Part shown: positions 1 to 8,325 of the stretch, one piece after another
Numbering within the stretch: position 1 is the stretch's first letter
Layout of the letters: each line of letters starts with the position of its first letter
Notes under the pieces: generated by a model
Told to the model about the DNA's origin: nothing
What the model saw: the letters and a program-made list of their open reading frames with translations, nothing else
Database searches by the model: none
Source: Variovorax paradoxus
GTDB lineage: Bacteria > Pseudomonadota > Gammaproteobacteria > Burkholderiales > Burkholderiaceae_C
Assembly (NCBI RefSeq): GCF_024734665.1
Contig: NZ_CP102931.1
Coordinates: 6,384,001-6,448,000, forward strand
Reading direction: 5' to 3'
Length of the DNA stretch: 64,000 nt
Program-made: the position numbers and the translations under genes

Positions 1-1
1 C

Positions 2-646
2 GTGTACTTCATCATGACCACGCTGGCCTTCGCGCAGATGCTGTACTTCGTGGTGGTGTCGCTGCGCCGCTATGGCGGCGACGACGGCTACACGCTGATG
101 TCGCGGCCCACGCTGCTGCCGGGACTGGACCTGGGCAATGAAGCCAACTTCTACTGGGTGGTGCTCGCGATCGTCGCGCTCGCGCTCTGGTGGCTGCACC
201 GCGCGACGCAATCGCGCTTCGGCCATGCGCTGATGGGCATTCGCGACAACGAGACGCGCATGCGGGCGCTGGGCTATCCGGTGTTCCGGCTGCAGCTGGT
301 AGCGTTCGCCATCGCGGGCGCCATCGCGGGGCTGGCCGGTGCATTGCTCGCAGGCGGCAACGGCTTCGTGAGCCCGGCGACGATGCACTGGACGCAGTCG
401 GCCACGCTGCTGGTGATGGTCGTCATCGGCGGGCTGGGGCGCAGCTGGGGCGGGCCTGTGGGCGCTGTTGTCTGGCTGGTGCTCGAAGAAGTGCTCAAGC
501 AGCACACCGAGCATTGGCACATGCCGCTGGGGTTGTTGTTGATTGCTGTGGCGCTGTGGGCGCCTAAAGGGCTTGCTGCCCTGTACAAGCGCCGCTTGCC
601 CCTCACCCCAACCCTCTCCCCAGAGGGGCGAGGGAGCAAATCATGA
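2..646 (+). CDS. livM: Branched-chain amino acid ABC transporter permease LivM, C-terminal part
   Basis: This is the 3' end of a LivM-type inner-membrane permease; the start lies before the window. It is read as LivM because hydrophobic membrane segments lie near residues 50-65, 98-118, 133-145 and 175-190 of the visible part, with the family motif VVIGGLGRSWGGPVGA between them, and because livG and livF follow directly. It would form the channel for leucine, isoleucine, valine or a related substrate with a partner LivH upstream. Its stop overlaps the livG start (ATGA), indicating translational coupling. The last 16 residues (LPLTPTLSPEGRG and the tail) are encoded by a palindromic repeat at 600-634, so the native C-terminus was probably replaced by repeat sequence. 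Confidence 0.93.
   Translation: MYFIMTTLAFAQMLYFVVVSLRRYGGDDGYTLMSRPTLLPGLDLGNEANFYWVVLAIVALALWWLHRATQSRFGHALMGIRDNETRMRALGYPVFRLQLVAFAIAGAIAGLAGALLAGGNGFVSPATMHWTQSATLLVMVVIGGLGRSWGGPVGAVVWLVLEEVLKQHTEHWHMPLGLLLIAVALWAPKGLAALYKRRLPLTPTLSPEGRGSKS
600..634. repeat. Palindromic element inside the livM 3' end
   Basis: Two arms, CCCTCACCCC (600-609) and GGGGCGAGGG (625-634), are complementary at 9 of 10 positions around a 15-nt centre. Read as protein it gives PLTPTLSPEGRG, a peptide I recognise as the frequent translation of a dispersed palindromic repeat in several proteobacteria. It lies in the last codons of livM, just before the livG ribosome-binding region, so the hairpin would form in the mRNA between the two genes. 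Confidence 0.7.
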
Positions 647-1394
647 GCCTTTTCAGAATCGAAGGGTTGGTCAAGCGCTTCGGCGGACTGCTTGCCACCG
701 ACCACGTGAACCTCACGGTGGAACGCGGCGAAGTGCATGCGCTCATCGGGCCTAACGGCGCGGGCAAGACCACGCTGGTGAACCTCATCACCGGGCTGCT
801 GAAGGCCGATGCCGGGCGCATCCTGCTCGACGAAACCGACATCACGAAGCTGAAAGACCACCAGCGCGTGGCCGCCGGCATGTCGCGCTGCTTCCAGGTG
901 ACGCGCGTGTTCCCCAAAGAAACCGTGCACGACAACCTCATGCTCGCAGCGCAGGCCCATGCGGGCACCAGCCTGCGTTTCATGGCGCCGCGCGCGAAGG
1001 AACGCGATCTCGTCGATCGCGCAGTGGCGCTTGCGGACCGCGTCGGCCTCGGCAGCGAACGCGAGCGCATCGCGGGCACGTTGCCGCACGGCGCGCAGCG
1101 CGCGCTCGACGTGGCGCTGGCGCTCGCGGCCGAACCCAAGCTGCTGCTGCTCGACGAGCCGATGGCTGGCATGGGCCCGGACGAATCGGCGCGCATGGTG
1201 GAGCTGATCGAATCGCTGCGCGCATCGATGGCCATCCTGCTGATCGAGCACGACATGGACGCGGTGTTCCGCCTGGCCAACCGGCTCACCGTGCTGGTGC
1301 AGGGCAGGGTGCTGATGAGCGGCACGGCCGACGAAGTGCGGGGCCACCCCGACGTACAAGCCGTCTACCTCGGCACGGAAGCAGAAGGCCATTC

Positions 1395-1398
<4 letters not shown>
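643..1398 (+). CDS. livG: Branched-chain amino acid ABC transporter ATP-binding protein LivG
   Basis: 251-residue ABC ATPase of the LivG type. Walker A is GPNGAGKT at residues 36-43. The signature region is LPHGAQR (147-153), a LivG-like departure from LSGGQ. Walker B with the catalytic glutamate is KLLLLDEP (166-173), and the switch histidine lies in LLIEHDMD. It hydrolyses ATP on the cytoplasmic face to drive LivH/LivM transport. It overlaps livM upstream and livF downstream by 4 bases each (ATGA), so the three form one translationally coupled operon. The particular substrate (amino acid, amide, urea or aromatic acid) cannot be told from the ATPase. Confidence 0.95.
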
Positions 1399-2126
<728 letters not shown>

Positions 2127-2181
2127 GGCCTGCGTTCGCTCCCTGGTTCGCGCGGCTTCACGGCGTTCACGGCGCAGCTTC

Positions 2182-2793
2182 TCATTGCGGACGAAGCGCC
2201 AGGAAGTAGACCCACGCTTCCTCGTTGCGGCCGATGCGCTCCATTTCCCAGTGCGTGCGCAAGCCGGCCTCTTCAAGCTGCGCGGCGAACAGGTTTTTCG
2301 CCCAGTACACGGTGTGACAGTCGCCATTCGTCTCGCCTTCGCCGACGCGCATGGAGACCAGGAAGGCACCGCCGGGCTCGAGTGCGTCGAAGACCTTGCG
2401 CAAGATCGGGCCGATCTGCGCGCGATCGACATGAATCAGCACGCACATCGCGAGGATCGCGTTGTAGGGCCCGCCCAGCGCATCCGTGATGACGTCGAGC
2501 AGTTCGCCCTTCTTGCCGCGCTCCGCCTGCAGGTCGAGAAATGCCTGTGCCGCATCGGTGCGCCTGACGACCCCGCCCAGGGACTCGATGAAGTCGGCGT
2601 CCCGCCCCGGACCGGAGCCGATCTCGAGCACGGTGCCGCCGGTGGGCACGAACTGCATCATCCGCCGCAGCGCGTCCGCGATTTCGGGCTGCAGCGGGTG
2701 TTCGGCCACGATCGCGTTGTACTCGCGGGCAGAACCTTCGTAGGACTGGACGGTGCGGTGCGATTTCTCCAGCGCCTGTGCGGAGATTTTCAT
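2182..2793 (-). CDS. Class I SAM-dependent methyltransferase
   Basis: About 203 residues with a Rossmann-type SAM-binding fold. Motif I is VLEIGSGPGRD, near residue 55 counting from this start, and an acidic residue follows in RRTDAAQ. The region around LAMCVLIHVD fits motif IV and the post-motif helices of small-molecule methyltransferases. The start MKISAQ is preferred because AAAGG lies six bases upstream; an in-frame ATG nine codons earlier (2820) lacks such a site. The gene stands alone, convergent with livF and followed upstream by an SDR gene on the same strand after 150 bases. The methyl acceptor is unknown. Confidence 0.85.
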   Translation of the reverse strand: MKISAQALEKSHRTVQSYEGSAREYNAIVAEHPLQPEIADALRRMMQFVPTGGTVLEIGSGPGRDADFIESLGGVVRRTDAAQAFLDLQAERGKKGELLDVITDALGGPYNAILAMCVLIHVDRAQIGPILRKVFDALEPGGAFLVSMRVGEGETNGDCHTVYWAKNLFAAQLEEAGLRTHWEMERIGRNEEAWVYFLALRPQ

Positions 2794-2943
2794 GAGCAGC
2801 CTTTCCGGACCATCGGACATCCGACGGAACCTGGAAAGGCTAGGCCCAAGACGCCACCCGGGCCATGGGGCAAATCACCTAGTGGACTGCCGATGAAGTC
2901 AATGAACTGGCTGGGTTGGCAATACCTGCCGCAGCAGGCAGCC

Positions 2944-3657
2944 TCACACAGAGCGCGTGATGCCGCCGTCCACGCGCAGGTTCTGCCCGGTGATGTAGCC
3001 CGCGCCTTCCGACGCGAGGAAGCCGATCACGGCCGCGATCTCGCTGCTCTTGCCGTAGCGGCCCATGGGAATGCGGCCACGGAATTCGGCCTTCTCTGGC
3101 AGGCTGTCGATGAAGCCGGGCAGCACGTTGTTCATGCGCACGTTGTCGGCCGCGTACTTGTCGGCGAAGAGCTTGGTGAAGGCTGCAAGGCCGGCGCGGA
3201 ACACGCCCGATGTGGGGAACACGGGGTCGGGCTCGAAGGCAGCGAAGGTGGAGATGTTGATGATGGAGCCGCCGCCCTGCTTCGCCATGAGCGGCGCGAC
3301 GAGGCGCGCAGGGCGCACTGCGCTCAGCAGATAGACGTCCATGCCGCGGTGCCAGTCTTCGTCGGTGATGTCGAGGATCGGCGCGCGCGGGCCATGACCT
3401 GCGCTATTGACCAGCACGTCGACGCGGCCCCATTCAGCTACGACCTTGTCGACGAGCCGCTTGAGGTCGTCGTTCGACTGGTTCGAGCCTGTCACGCCGA
3501 TGCCACTCAGCTCGGCGGCCAGTGCCTCGCCCTTGCCCGACGAGGAGAGGATGGCTACGCGAAAGCCGTCGTCTGCGAGCTTGCGGGCTGCCGCGGCACC
3601 CATGCCGCTGCCACCTGCGGTGACGATGGCTACTTTTTTCTGTTCTTCAGAAGACAT
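2944..3657 (-). CDS. SDR family oxidoreductase with non-standard catalytic residues
   Basis: 237-residue short-chain dehydrogenase/reductase. The N-terminal cofactor motif TAGGSGMG (residues 14-21) and a C-terminal VDGGI tail are clear, as is the Rossmann pattern RVDVLVNSAGHGP, where NNAG has become NSAG. The usual YxxxK is missing: the segment after INISTFAAFE reads FPTSGVFRAGLAAF. A conserved serine remains, but neither the tyrosine nor the lysine is in place. It may be an SDR with a different proton relay or a non-redox member. The gene is preceded on its own strand, about 70 bases upstream, by one copy of the hairpin repeat. The substrate is unknown. Confidence 0.85.
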   Translation of the reverse strand: MSSEEQKKVAIVTAGGSGMGAAAARKLADDGFRVAILSSSGKGEALAAELSGIGVTGSNQSNDDLKRLVDKVVAEWGRVDVLVNSAGHGPRAPILDITDEDWHRGMDVYLLSAVRPARLVAPLMAKQGGGSIINISTFAAFEPDPVFPTSGVFRAGLAAFTKLFADKYAADNVRMNNVLPGFIDSLPEKAEFRGRIPMGRYGKSSEIAAVIGFLASEGAGYITGQNLRVDGGITRSV

Positions 3658-3720
3658 CCAGGATTCCTTGGTTCATGCGAGACCTGCATTTAGCCAAGGA
3701 ATCAGGCTTCTTGCCATTCA

Positions 3721-3823
3721 GGGGTGCGTGCGAATGACACCGGGTACTCCCCTCCGCGAATGTCCCCCGGCCTGCGGCCTCCTCCTTTATTTCGCTGCGG
3801 GGAGCACCCGATGCCATTCGCAC
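3721..3823 (-). repeat. Hairpin repeat, copy A (minus sense)
   Basis: Inverted arms at 3728-3752 and 3799-3823 match at 22 of 25 positions. On the minus strand the three mismatches become G-U pairs, so an RNA of that strand could pair over all 25. Inside come a short GCA/GGA internal loop, a GCGAA/TTCGC stem, and a 30-nt loop beginning ATAAAGGAGGA and containing a small GGCC-GCA-GGCC hairpin. In its sense orientation it lies just after the LprI-like gene stop and before the SDR start. A GGGGTGC flank at 3721-3727 is also shared with copy B. Confidence 0.88.
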
Positions 3824-3856
3824 ATGGGCGCGGCCGTTGTGCAGGCATTCAAAGGC

Positions 3857-4309
3857 CTACTGCTTGCAGGTGCGCTGACGTTCAACCTGTTTCGTCATCT
3901 GGACGATCTCGTGCTCAACGCACATGGACTCCGCCGTCTGCTCCAGCGATCCACCGCCATAGTCCTTCGCCGCGTTGCGTTTGCATCCCTGGTCGCGCAC
4001 GACTTCCCAGCGGGCGATCCTGGCTTCGAGACGCTCCTTGCAGGCCGGCAACTGCTGCACCTTGCTGGCTAAGGCGTGCTTCAGTTTCAGGTCAGCCACA
4101 ACGACATCGCGATACGCGCAAATATTCATCGCTGATTGACTTGCCTCGCAACGAGACAGAAGGCCGCGCAATTCGTCCTCAGGTATCCCGGAGCGTTGCG
4201 CCAAGGCGGTCAATACCTCCTGAAAACCAGGCTCGTACTTCGCAGGAGATGCTGTGGATGCTCCCGAGACTGCGCAAGCAGTCAGCAGTGCAATCAACCC
4301 GCGTTTCAT
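3857..4309 (-). CDS. LprI/DUF1311-like exported protein
   Basis: 150 residues from the start MKRGLIALL, which gives a signal peptide (cleavage probably after SGASTASPA) and a mature domain of about 125 residues. Spaced cysteines (LLSRCEAS, MNICAYRD, LPACKERL, RDQGCKRN, ESMCVEHE, RQRTCKQ) and the W-x5-D-x2-C pattern in ARWEVVRDQGCKR followed by a GGS segment resemble the LprI/DUF1311 family, some members of which inhibit lysozyme. The frame stays open upstream to 4561, but that extension runs through copy C of the hairpin repeat and has no exported-protein character, so it was excluded. The protein is probably periplasmic; function in this organism is unproven. Confidence 0.7.
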   Translation of the reverse strand: MKRGLIALLTACAVSGASTASPAKYEPGFQEVLTALAQRSGIPEDELRGLLSRCEASQSAMNICAYRDVVVADLKLKHALASKVQQLPACKERLEARIARWEVVRDQGCKRNAAKDYGGGSLEQTAESMCVEHEIVQMTKQVERQRTCKQ

Positions 4310-4481
4310 CGCGCGGGCTGAAATAGGGATGCCTCTTCGCGTCGGCGGTTTGCCAGGCTCTGCAAACGAACAGTGCGAAGACGGTGGCCGCGAGGTTCTG
4401 CGCGCCCACTGACACTCATCACCGTGTTCTCGTTGGCCATTCAGGCTTTTGTTGTTCGGGGCGATCAACCACCGCTCTGAT

Positions 4482-4577
4482 CGATCACGTCGATGGGGTG
4501 CTCTGTTTCGCGAAATAAAGGAGGAGGCCGAAGGCCGGGGGACATTCGCGAAACAGAGCACCCCGTCGGCGGGATTG
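4482..4577 (+). repeat. Hairpin repeat, copy C with different arms
   Basis: A perfect 20-bp inverted repeat (4495-4514 with 4545-4564) extends outward to 4482-4494 with 4565-4577 with only one unpaired position if G-U pairs are allowed. The 30-nt loop (4515-4544) begins ATAAAGGAGGA, carries GGCC-GAA-GGCC and ends GGGGGACA, the same as copy A except for one base. The arms beyond GCGAA/TTCGC are unrelated in sequence to those of copies A and B, yet fully complementary to each other. It lies between the GST gene 3' end and the LprI-like gene start, antisense to both. Confidence 0.88.
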
Positions 4578-4597
4578 CGCCCCGAAACGAACGAAAC

Positions 4598-5206
4598 CTA
4601 AACCGGAGGCAAAGTAGCCCGCATCGACGCACGCTGGTTGAATGCTTCGAACCACTTCGCACTGTTCGGCGCCTCAGCGCGCCAGTCGACGGCAGGAAAC
4701 CGGAAGTCCATGTAGCCCAGCGCGCACCCGAAAGCGATGGTGCCGATGTCGACACGATCACCGAACGAAGGCGCAGCCGTCTCGAGCCATTCGAGGCCGG
4801 TGCGCACCTTGGCGAGTTGGCCATCGGTCCAGTCAGCCCAGCGCAGTTCCTCAGGGCGCAGCACGCTCTCGTAGCGGGCGAGCAATGCTGCGCCGGTCAT
4901 GCCGTCGGCCAGCGCGAGTTCGGTCAGGCGCGCCCAGCGCGCGGTTCCGTCTGCCGGAAACAGTTTGCCCGACTGCGTGGCGTTCAGGTACTCGCAGATC
5001 ACGCGGCTGTCGAACAGCACCTGGCCGTCGTCGGTGATGAAGGTCGGCACCTGGCCGAGCGGGTTCTTCGGGATGATGGTGGCGTCGCGCTTCACGGGGC
5101 CGGCCGCGCTCGGCAGCTTCTCGATGCGGTCTGCAATGCCGAGCTCGTGCGCCACGACCATGCACTTGCGCACGAAGGGGGAAGCGGGAGAGAAGAAGAT
5201 TTTCAT
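4598..5206 (-). CDS. Glutathione S-transferase family protein
   Basis: 202 residues. The N-terminal thioredoxin-like domain (about residues 1-78) shows the active-site region FSPASPFVRK, the cis-proline motif GQVPTF and the glutathione-contacting DSRVICEYL. The helical C-terminal domain follows, with the N-capping region FGDRVDIGTIAFGCALGY. It resembles the bacterial GST group that starts MKIFFSPASPFVRK, not the zeta-class maleylpyruvate isomerases, so it is not an obvious missing step of the gentisate pathway downstream. It is transcribed alone, between hairpin copy C and tesB. The substrate is unknown. Confidence 0.88.
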   Translation of the reverse strand: MKIFFSPASPFVRKCMVVAHELGIADRIEKLPSAAGPVKRDATIIPKNPLGQVPTFITDDGQVLFDSRVICEYLNATQSGKLFPADGTARWARLTELALADGMTGAALLARYESVLRPEELRWADWTDGQLAKVRTGLEWLETAAPSFGDRVDIGTIAFGCALGYMDFRFPAVDWRAEAPNSAKWFEAFNQRASMRATLPPV

Positions 5207-5242
5207 GGTGATGAGAGCTTGTGTTTCAGGCGTGCACTGTGA

Positions 5243-6133
5243 CTACGCCGGCTTCCTGATGCGCAGCATGCCCTCTTGCGCGGCCGAGGCCACGAGCCGG
5301 CCGTCGCGCGCATAGAGGCTGCCGCGGCACAGGCCGCGCGCGCCGCCCGCGCTGGGCGAATCGAGCACGTACAGCAGCCAGTCATCCATGCGGAAATCGC
5401 GGTGGAACCACATCGCGTGGTCGAGGCTCGCGGGGCGCACCTGGCCGCTCATGAAGCTCAGGCCGTGCGGCAGCATCGCGGCGCGCAGCAGGCCGTGGTC
5501 GGAGGCGTAGGCCAGCAGCGCGCGGTGCACCATCGGATCGTCGGGCAGCGGCGCGATGGCGCGCATCCAGATGGCGCTTTGCGACGCCGCCGGGCGCGGC
5601 AGCGGTGCCATCAGGTCTTCGGGGTCGACGCGGCGGTATTCGATGCCGTGCGGCTGGATCGCCTTGGAGCGCCAGGGCTCGGGCAGGCGGTCGCCGAGGG
5701 CGATGCGCTGGTCGAGTTCGCTGACGAGGCCTTCGGGGCCGGCCACCTCGGGCATGTCGAACTGGTGCTCGACGCCTTCGTCCACGGTCTGGAACGAGGC
5801 CGACATTTCAAAAATGATGCGCTCCTGCTGGCGCGCCACCACGTGGCGGGTGGTGAAGCTGCGGCCGTCGCGCACGCGGTCTACGCTGTACTCGATGGGT
5901 GCGTGCTCGCCCGGCAGCAGGAAGTAGGCGTGCATCGAATGCACCGGGCGCTCGGCGCCGACCGTGAGGCTGGCCGCCATCAGCGACTGGCCCAGCACCT
6001 GGCCGCCGAACACGGCGGGCGTGCCGATGTCCTCGCTCTGGGCCAGGAAGCGGTCGTTGCCCAGTGGCTCGAGCTGCATGAGCGCGACGAGTTCGTTGAC
6101 TATGCGGGAGGCGGTGGCGGAATCGGTGGTCAT
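5243..6133 (-). CDS. tesB: Acyl-CoA thioesterase II (TesB)
   Basis: 296 residues with a double hot-dog fold. The C-terminal half shows the family pattern LDHAMWFHRDF, then DDWLLYVLDSPSA, RGLCRGSLYARDG and VASAAQEGMLR; the aspartate of YASDHG and the glutamine of AAQEG correspond to the known TesB catalytic network. It hydrolyses medium and long acyl-CoAs to free acid and CoA in the cytoplasm. The start MTTDSATAS (6133) was chosen because the longer frame begins only at a TTG (6169) and adds a poorly conserved stretch. It is next to the GST gene on the same strand. Confidence 0.9.
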   Translation of the reverse strand: MTTDSATASRIVNELVALMQLEPLGNDRFLAQSEDIGTPAVFGGQVLGQSLMAASLTVGAERPVHSMHAYFLLPGEHAPIEYSVDRVRDGRSFTTRHVVARQQERIIFEMSASFQTVDEGVEHQFDMPEVAGPEGLVSELDQRIALGDRLPEPWRSKAIQPHGIEYRRVDPEDLMAPLPRPAASQSAIWMRAIAPLPDDPMVHRALLAYASDHGLLRAAMLPHGLSFMSGQVRPASLDHAMWFHRDFRMDDWLLYVLDSPSAGGARGLCRGSLYARDGRLVASAAQEGMLRIRKPA

Positions 6134-6225
6134 CGGGGGGAAAGCGGTCAAAAACCTGGCAGAAAGCAACCCTGGACCATAGCAAAGGCCGCGCCCGCAG
6201 GCTGTCGCGGGCCGGTCAGCGACTG

Positions 6226-6939
6226 CTATTTGAAGAAGCAGATATCCATGAAACGGGCCCGGCAGCTGTAGTCCGTTCCGCCCTGCACCACGGACAACGG
6301 CGCCCCACCCAGCACCAGCGAGCCATCGGCGGCTCGAGACAGCGGCGTCGGCGCGGCCTTGTCGGCGGGGCCGCTGGCCGTTTCCTGCTCCACGTACTTG
6401 AGGTACTGCGTCCGGGAGAAGTCGACCGCCTCGTCCTGCTTCAGCACGCCGGCCTCGTAGCGGCGGCCCTTGACGCTGCCGAAGTAGCGCAGCGCCGGCC
6501 CGGTGCGGTCGCCGTATTTCACTTCGGTCCTCGCGAAGCCGGTCTGGATCAGGAAGGCCTGGTCGTCAGGCGTCAGGTCGGTGTCGAAGACCATCAGCAC
6601 GTACTGGCCTTCGAGGCTCTGGTTGCGCGCCACCTTCAACTCGCCGACCAGGGCGGGCGAGATCTTGGTGCGACCTTCCCACCGCAGGATGGTGGCCACA
6701 CCCGGGTCGCCGTCGAATACGTAGTGGTACTTCTCGCCGGCAATGACGAGCTTGCGGCCGTCCTTGCTCGCGAGAAAGCTCACCATCGCGTCCTTGCCAT
6801 GAACGGGCTCGCCCTCGGGCGTACTGGCGCAGCCCCACTGCATCAGGCCGAGCGCGGCGCATGAAAGAGCCAGGAAGCCGCGGCGCGCGGTGATCGACAA
6901 CGAAAGAAGGTTCACGTTTCGTCCGGGGGTCGAGTTCAT
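6226..6939 (-). CDS. Hypothetical exported protein, possible lipoprotein
   Basis: 237 residues; I do not recognise the family. A twin-arginine-like stretch TARRGFLALS is followed by a hydrophobic segment ending LGLMQWGCAST, where the cysteine (about residue 37) could be lipidated, although QWG is a poor lipobox. The remainder looks soluble and beta-rich. The C-terminus ends CRARFMDICFFK with two cysteines. It reads away from tesB with a gap of about 90 bases, and the gentisate-associated FAD oxidoreductase stops 30 bases upstream, so it may be the last cistron of that operon. Confidence 0.6.
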   Translation of the reverse strand: MNSTPGRNVNLLSLSITARRGFLALSCAALGLMQWGCASTPEGEPVHGKDAMVSFLASKDGRKLVIAGEKYHYVFDGDPGVATILRWEGRTKISPALVGELKVARNQSLEGQYVLMVFDTDLTPDDQAFLIQTGFARTEVKYGDRTGPALRYFGSVKGRRYEAGVLKQDEAVDFSRTQYLKYVEQETASGPADKAAPTPLSRAADGSLVLGGAPLSVVQGGTDYSCRARFMDICFFK

Positions 6940-6969
6940 CTTGCCCCGGACTCTAGCGCGCCGCCGTGC

Positions 6970-8325
6970 TCAGCGGTCGAGGTCGGCGCCGTCGGCGGCC
7001 AGCTTTTTCTGCAGGGCCGGCACATCGACCTTCGCGCAGGCGCCGCCGCCCAGCGACGCTGCCGCCGTGCCCGCGGCCTGCCCCATGACAAAGCAGCCAC
7101 CGCTCGCGCGCGCGGCCGACTGGCCCTCGTGCGTCATCGATGCGCAGCGGCCGGCCACCAGCAGGTTGTCGAGCGTCTGCGGCACCAGCATGCGCCAAGG
7201 CAGGTGGTTGTAGGCGTTGGCTTCGTCGCGCGGAAAGGCCCATTCGATGCGGCCGTCGGCGTGCATTTCCATCGGCCAGGCATTCAGGCCAATGTTGTCG
7301 TCGAACTTCGCCGAGCCCAGGATGTCCTCGCGCCCGAGCGCATACAGACCCTGGATGCGCCGCGTCTCGCGGATGCCGACCTGCGGCGCGATCTCCACGA
7401 TGGACGACTGCGCGAAGCCCGGCACCTCGGCCTTCAGGAACTTGAAGTACTCGCTGATCTGGCGGCGGCCTTCGAGTTCGCCTTCGGTGAGTTCGCGCGC
7501 ATCGACGCCGTTCATCGCGCGGCCCTGGGCATTGCGGATCTGCGTGACGTTGGCACGCCATTCGCGCGGGTCCTTGTTGGGCCGCAGGATGGCGCCCTCG
7601 CGCGGAAACTTGTAGACGCCCGGCTTCTGCTGCTCGGTGCGCGCCATGTAGTCGTTGATGGCCTTGAACTCGCCCACCGCCTCCAGCGCGGCCGGTGCGT
7701 CGACCTGGCCGATGCGGAACATGGTGGTCGGAAAGAGCCCGCTGCCATGGCCGTCGCCCACTTCGAAGGGCACGCCGGCAAAGGCCGCCACGTCGGCATC
7801 GCCGCTGGCGTCGATGAAGGCGTTGGCGCGGATGGCCTGGCGGCCCGACTTGGTCTCGACCACCAGCGCCGCGATGCGGTTGCCGTCGCGGATTACCGCG
7901 GCCGCGTACGCATGGAACAGCAGCTTCACGCCCGCGGCGTCGAGCAACTGGTCGGCGGCCAGCTTGTAGGCCGAGGTGTCGTACGAGCGCACGCAGATGC
8001 GCCCGCCCATGCCGTTCTGCGGCTGGTTCATGCCGTTGAGCCCGGCGATGCGGTCGATCAATTCGTCGACCACGCCGCGCACCAGTTGCGTCATCTCGCC
8101 CTTGCGCTTGCCGTACAGGCCCGCGAAGTTGGTAACACCGCCTGCAGTGCCCATGCCACCGAGAAAGCCGTAGCGCTCCACCAGCAGCGTGTTGGCGCCG
8201 TGGCGTGCGGCGCTCACTGCAGCGGCAATGCCGGCGGGGCCGCCGCCGACCACCACCACGTCGTATTCGCCGAATACCGGCAACTCGCGCGCCGGTTCAT
8301 GCAATGTTGTGGGAGACGTAGTCAT
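6970..8325 (-). CDS. FAD-dependent oxidoreductase (FAD_oxidored family)
   Basis: About 451 residues from MTTSPTTLHE. An N-terminal dinucleotide-binding fold shows DVVVVGGGPAGIAAA (about residues 21-35) followed by the acidic end of strand 2 in LLVERYGFLGG. FIDASGDADVAAFAG and LLVAGRCASMTHEG are typical of the large FAD-dependent dehydrogenases that include tricarballylate-type and succinate-dehydrogenase-like members. Start and stop are tied to the upstream Bug gene by a one-base TAATG overlap, so the two are co-translated. Its place at the end of the gentisate cluster suggests a role on an aromatic or carboxylic acid taken up by that Bug protein; the substrate is unknown. Confidence 0.85.
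   Translation of the reverse strand: MTTSPTTLHEPARELPVFGEYDVVVVGGGPAGIAAAVSAARHGANTLLVERYGFLGGMGTAGGVTNFAGLYGKRKGEMTQLVRGVVDELIDRIAGLNGMNQPQNGMGGRICVRSYDTSAYKLAADQLLDAAGVKLLFHAYAAAVIRDGNRIAALVVETKSGRQAIRANAFIDASGDADVAAFAGVPFEVGDGHGSGLFPTTMFRIGQVDAPAALEAVGEFKAINDYMARTEQQKPGVYKFPREGAILRPNKDPREWRANVTQIRNAQGRAMNGVDARELTEGELEGRRQISEYFKFLKAEVPGFAQSSIVEIAPQVGIRETRRIQGLYALGREDILGSAKFDDNIGLNAWPMEMHADGRIEWAFPRDEANAYNHLPWRMLVPQTLDNLLVAGRCASMTHEGQSAARASGGCFVMGQAAGTAAASLGGGACAKVDVPALQKKLAADGADLDR

Noticed and set aside
4310..4561. N-terminal extension of the LprI-like ORF
   Set aside because: It runs through hairpin copy C and lacks exported-protein features; a signal peptide begins at 4309.
4598..5206. 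GST as the missing maleylpyruvate isomerase
   Set aside because: Its N-terminus (FSPASPFVRK) is not the zeta-class SSCxxR-type active site and it is not in the gentisate operon.
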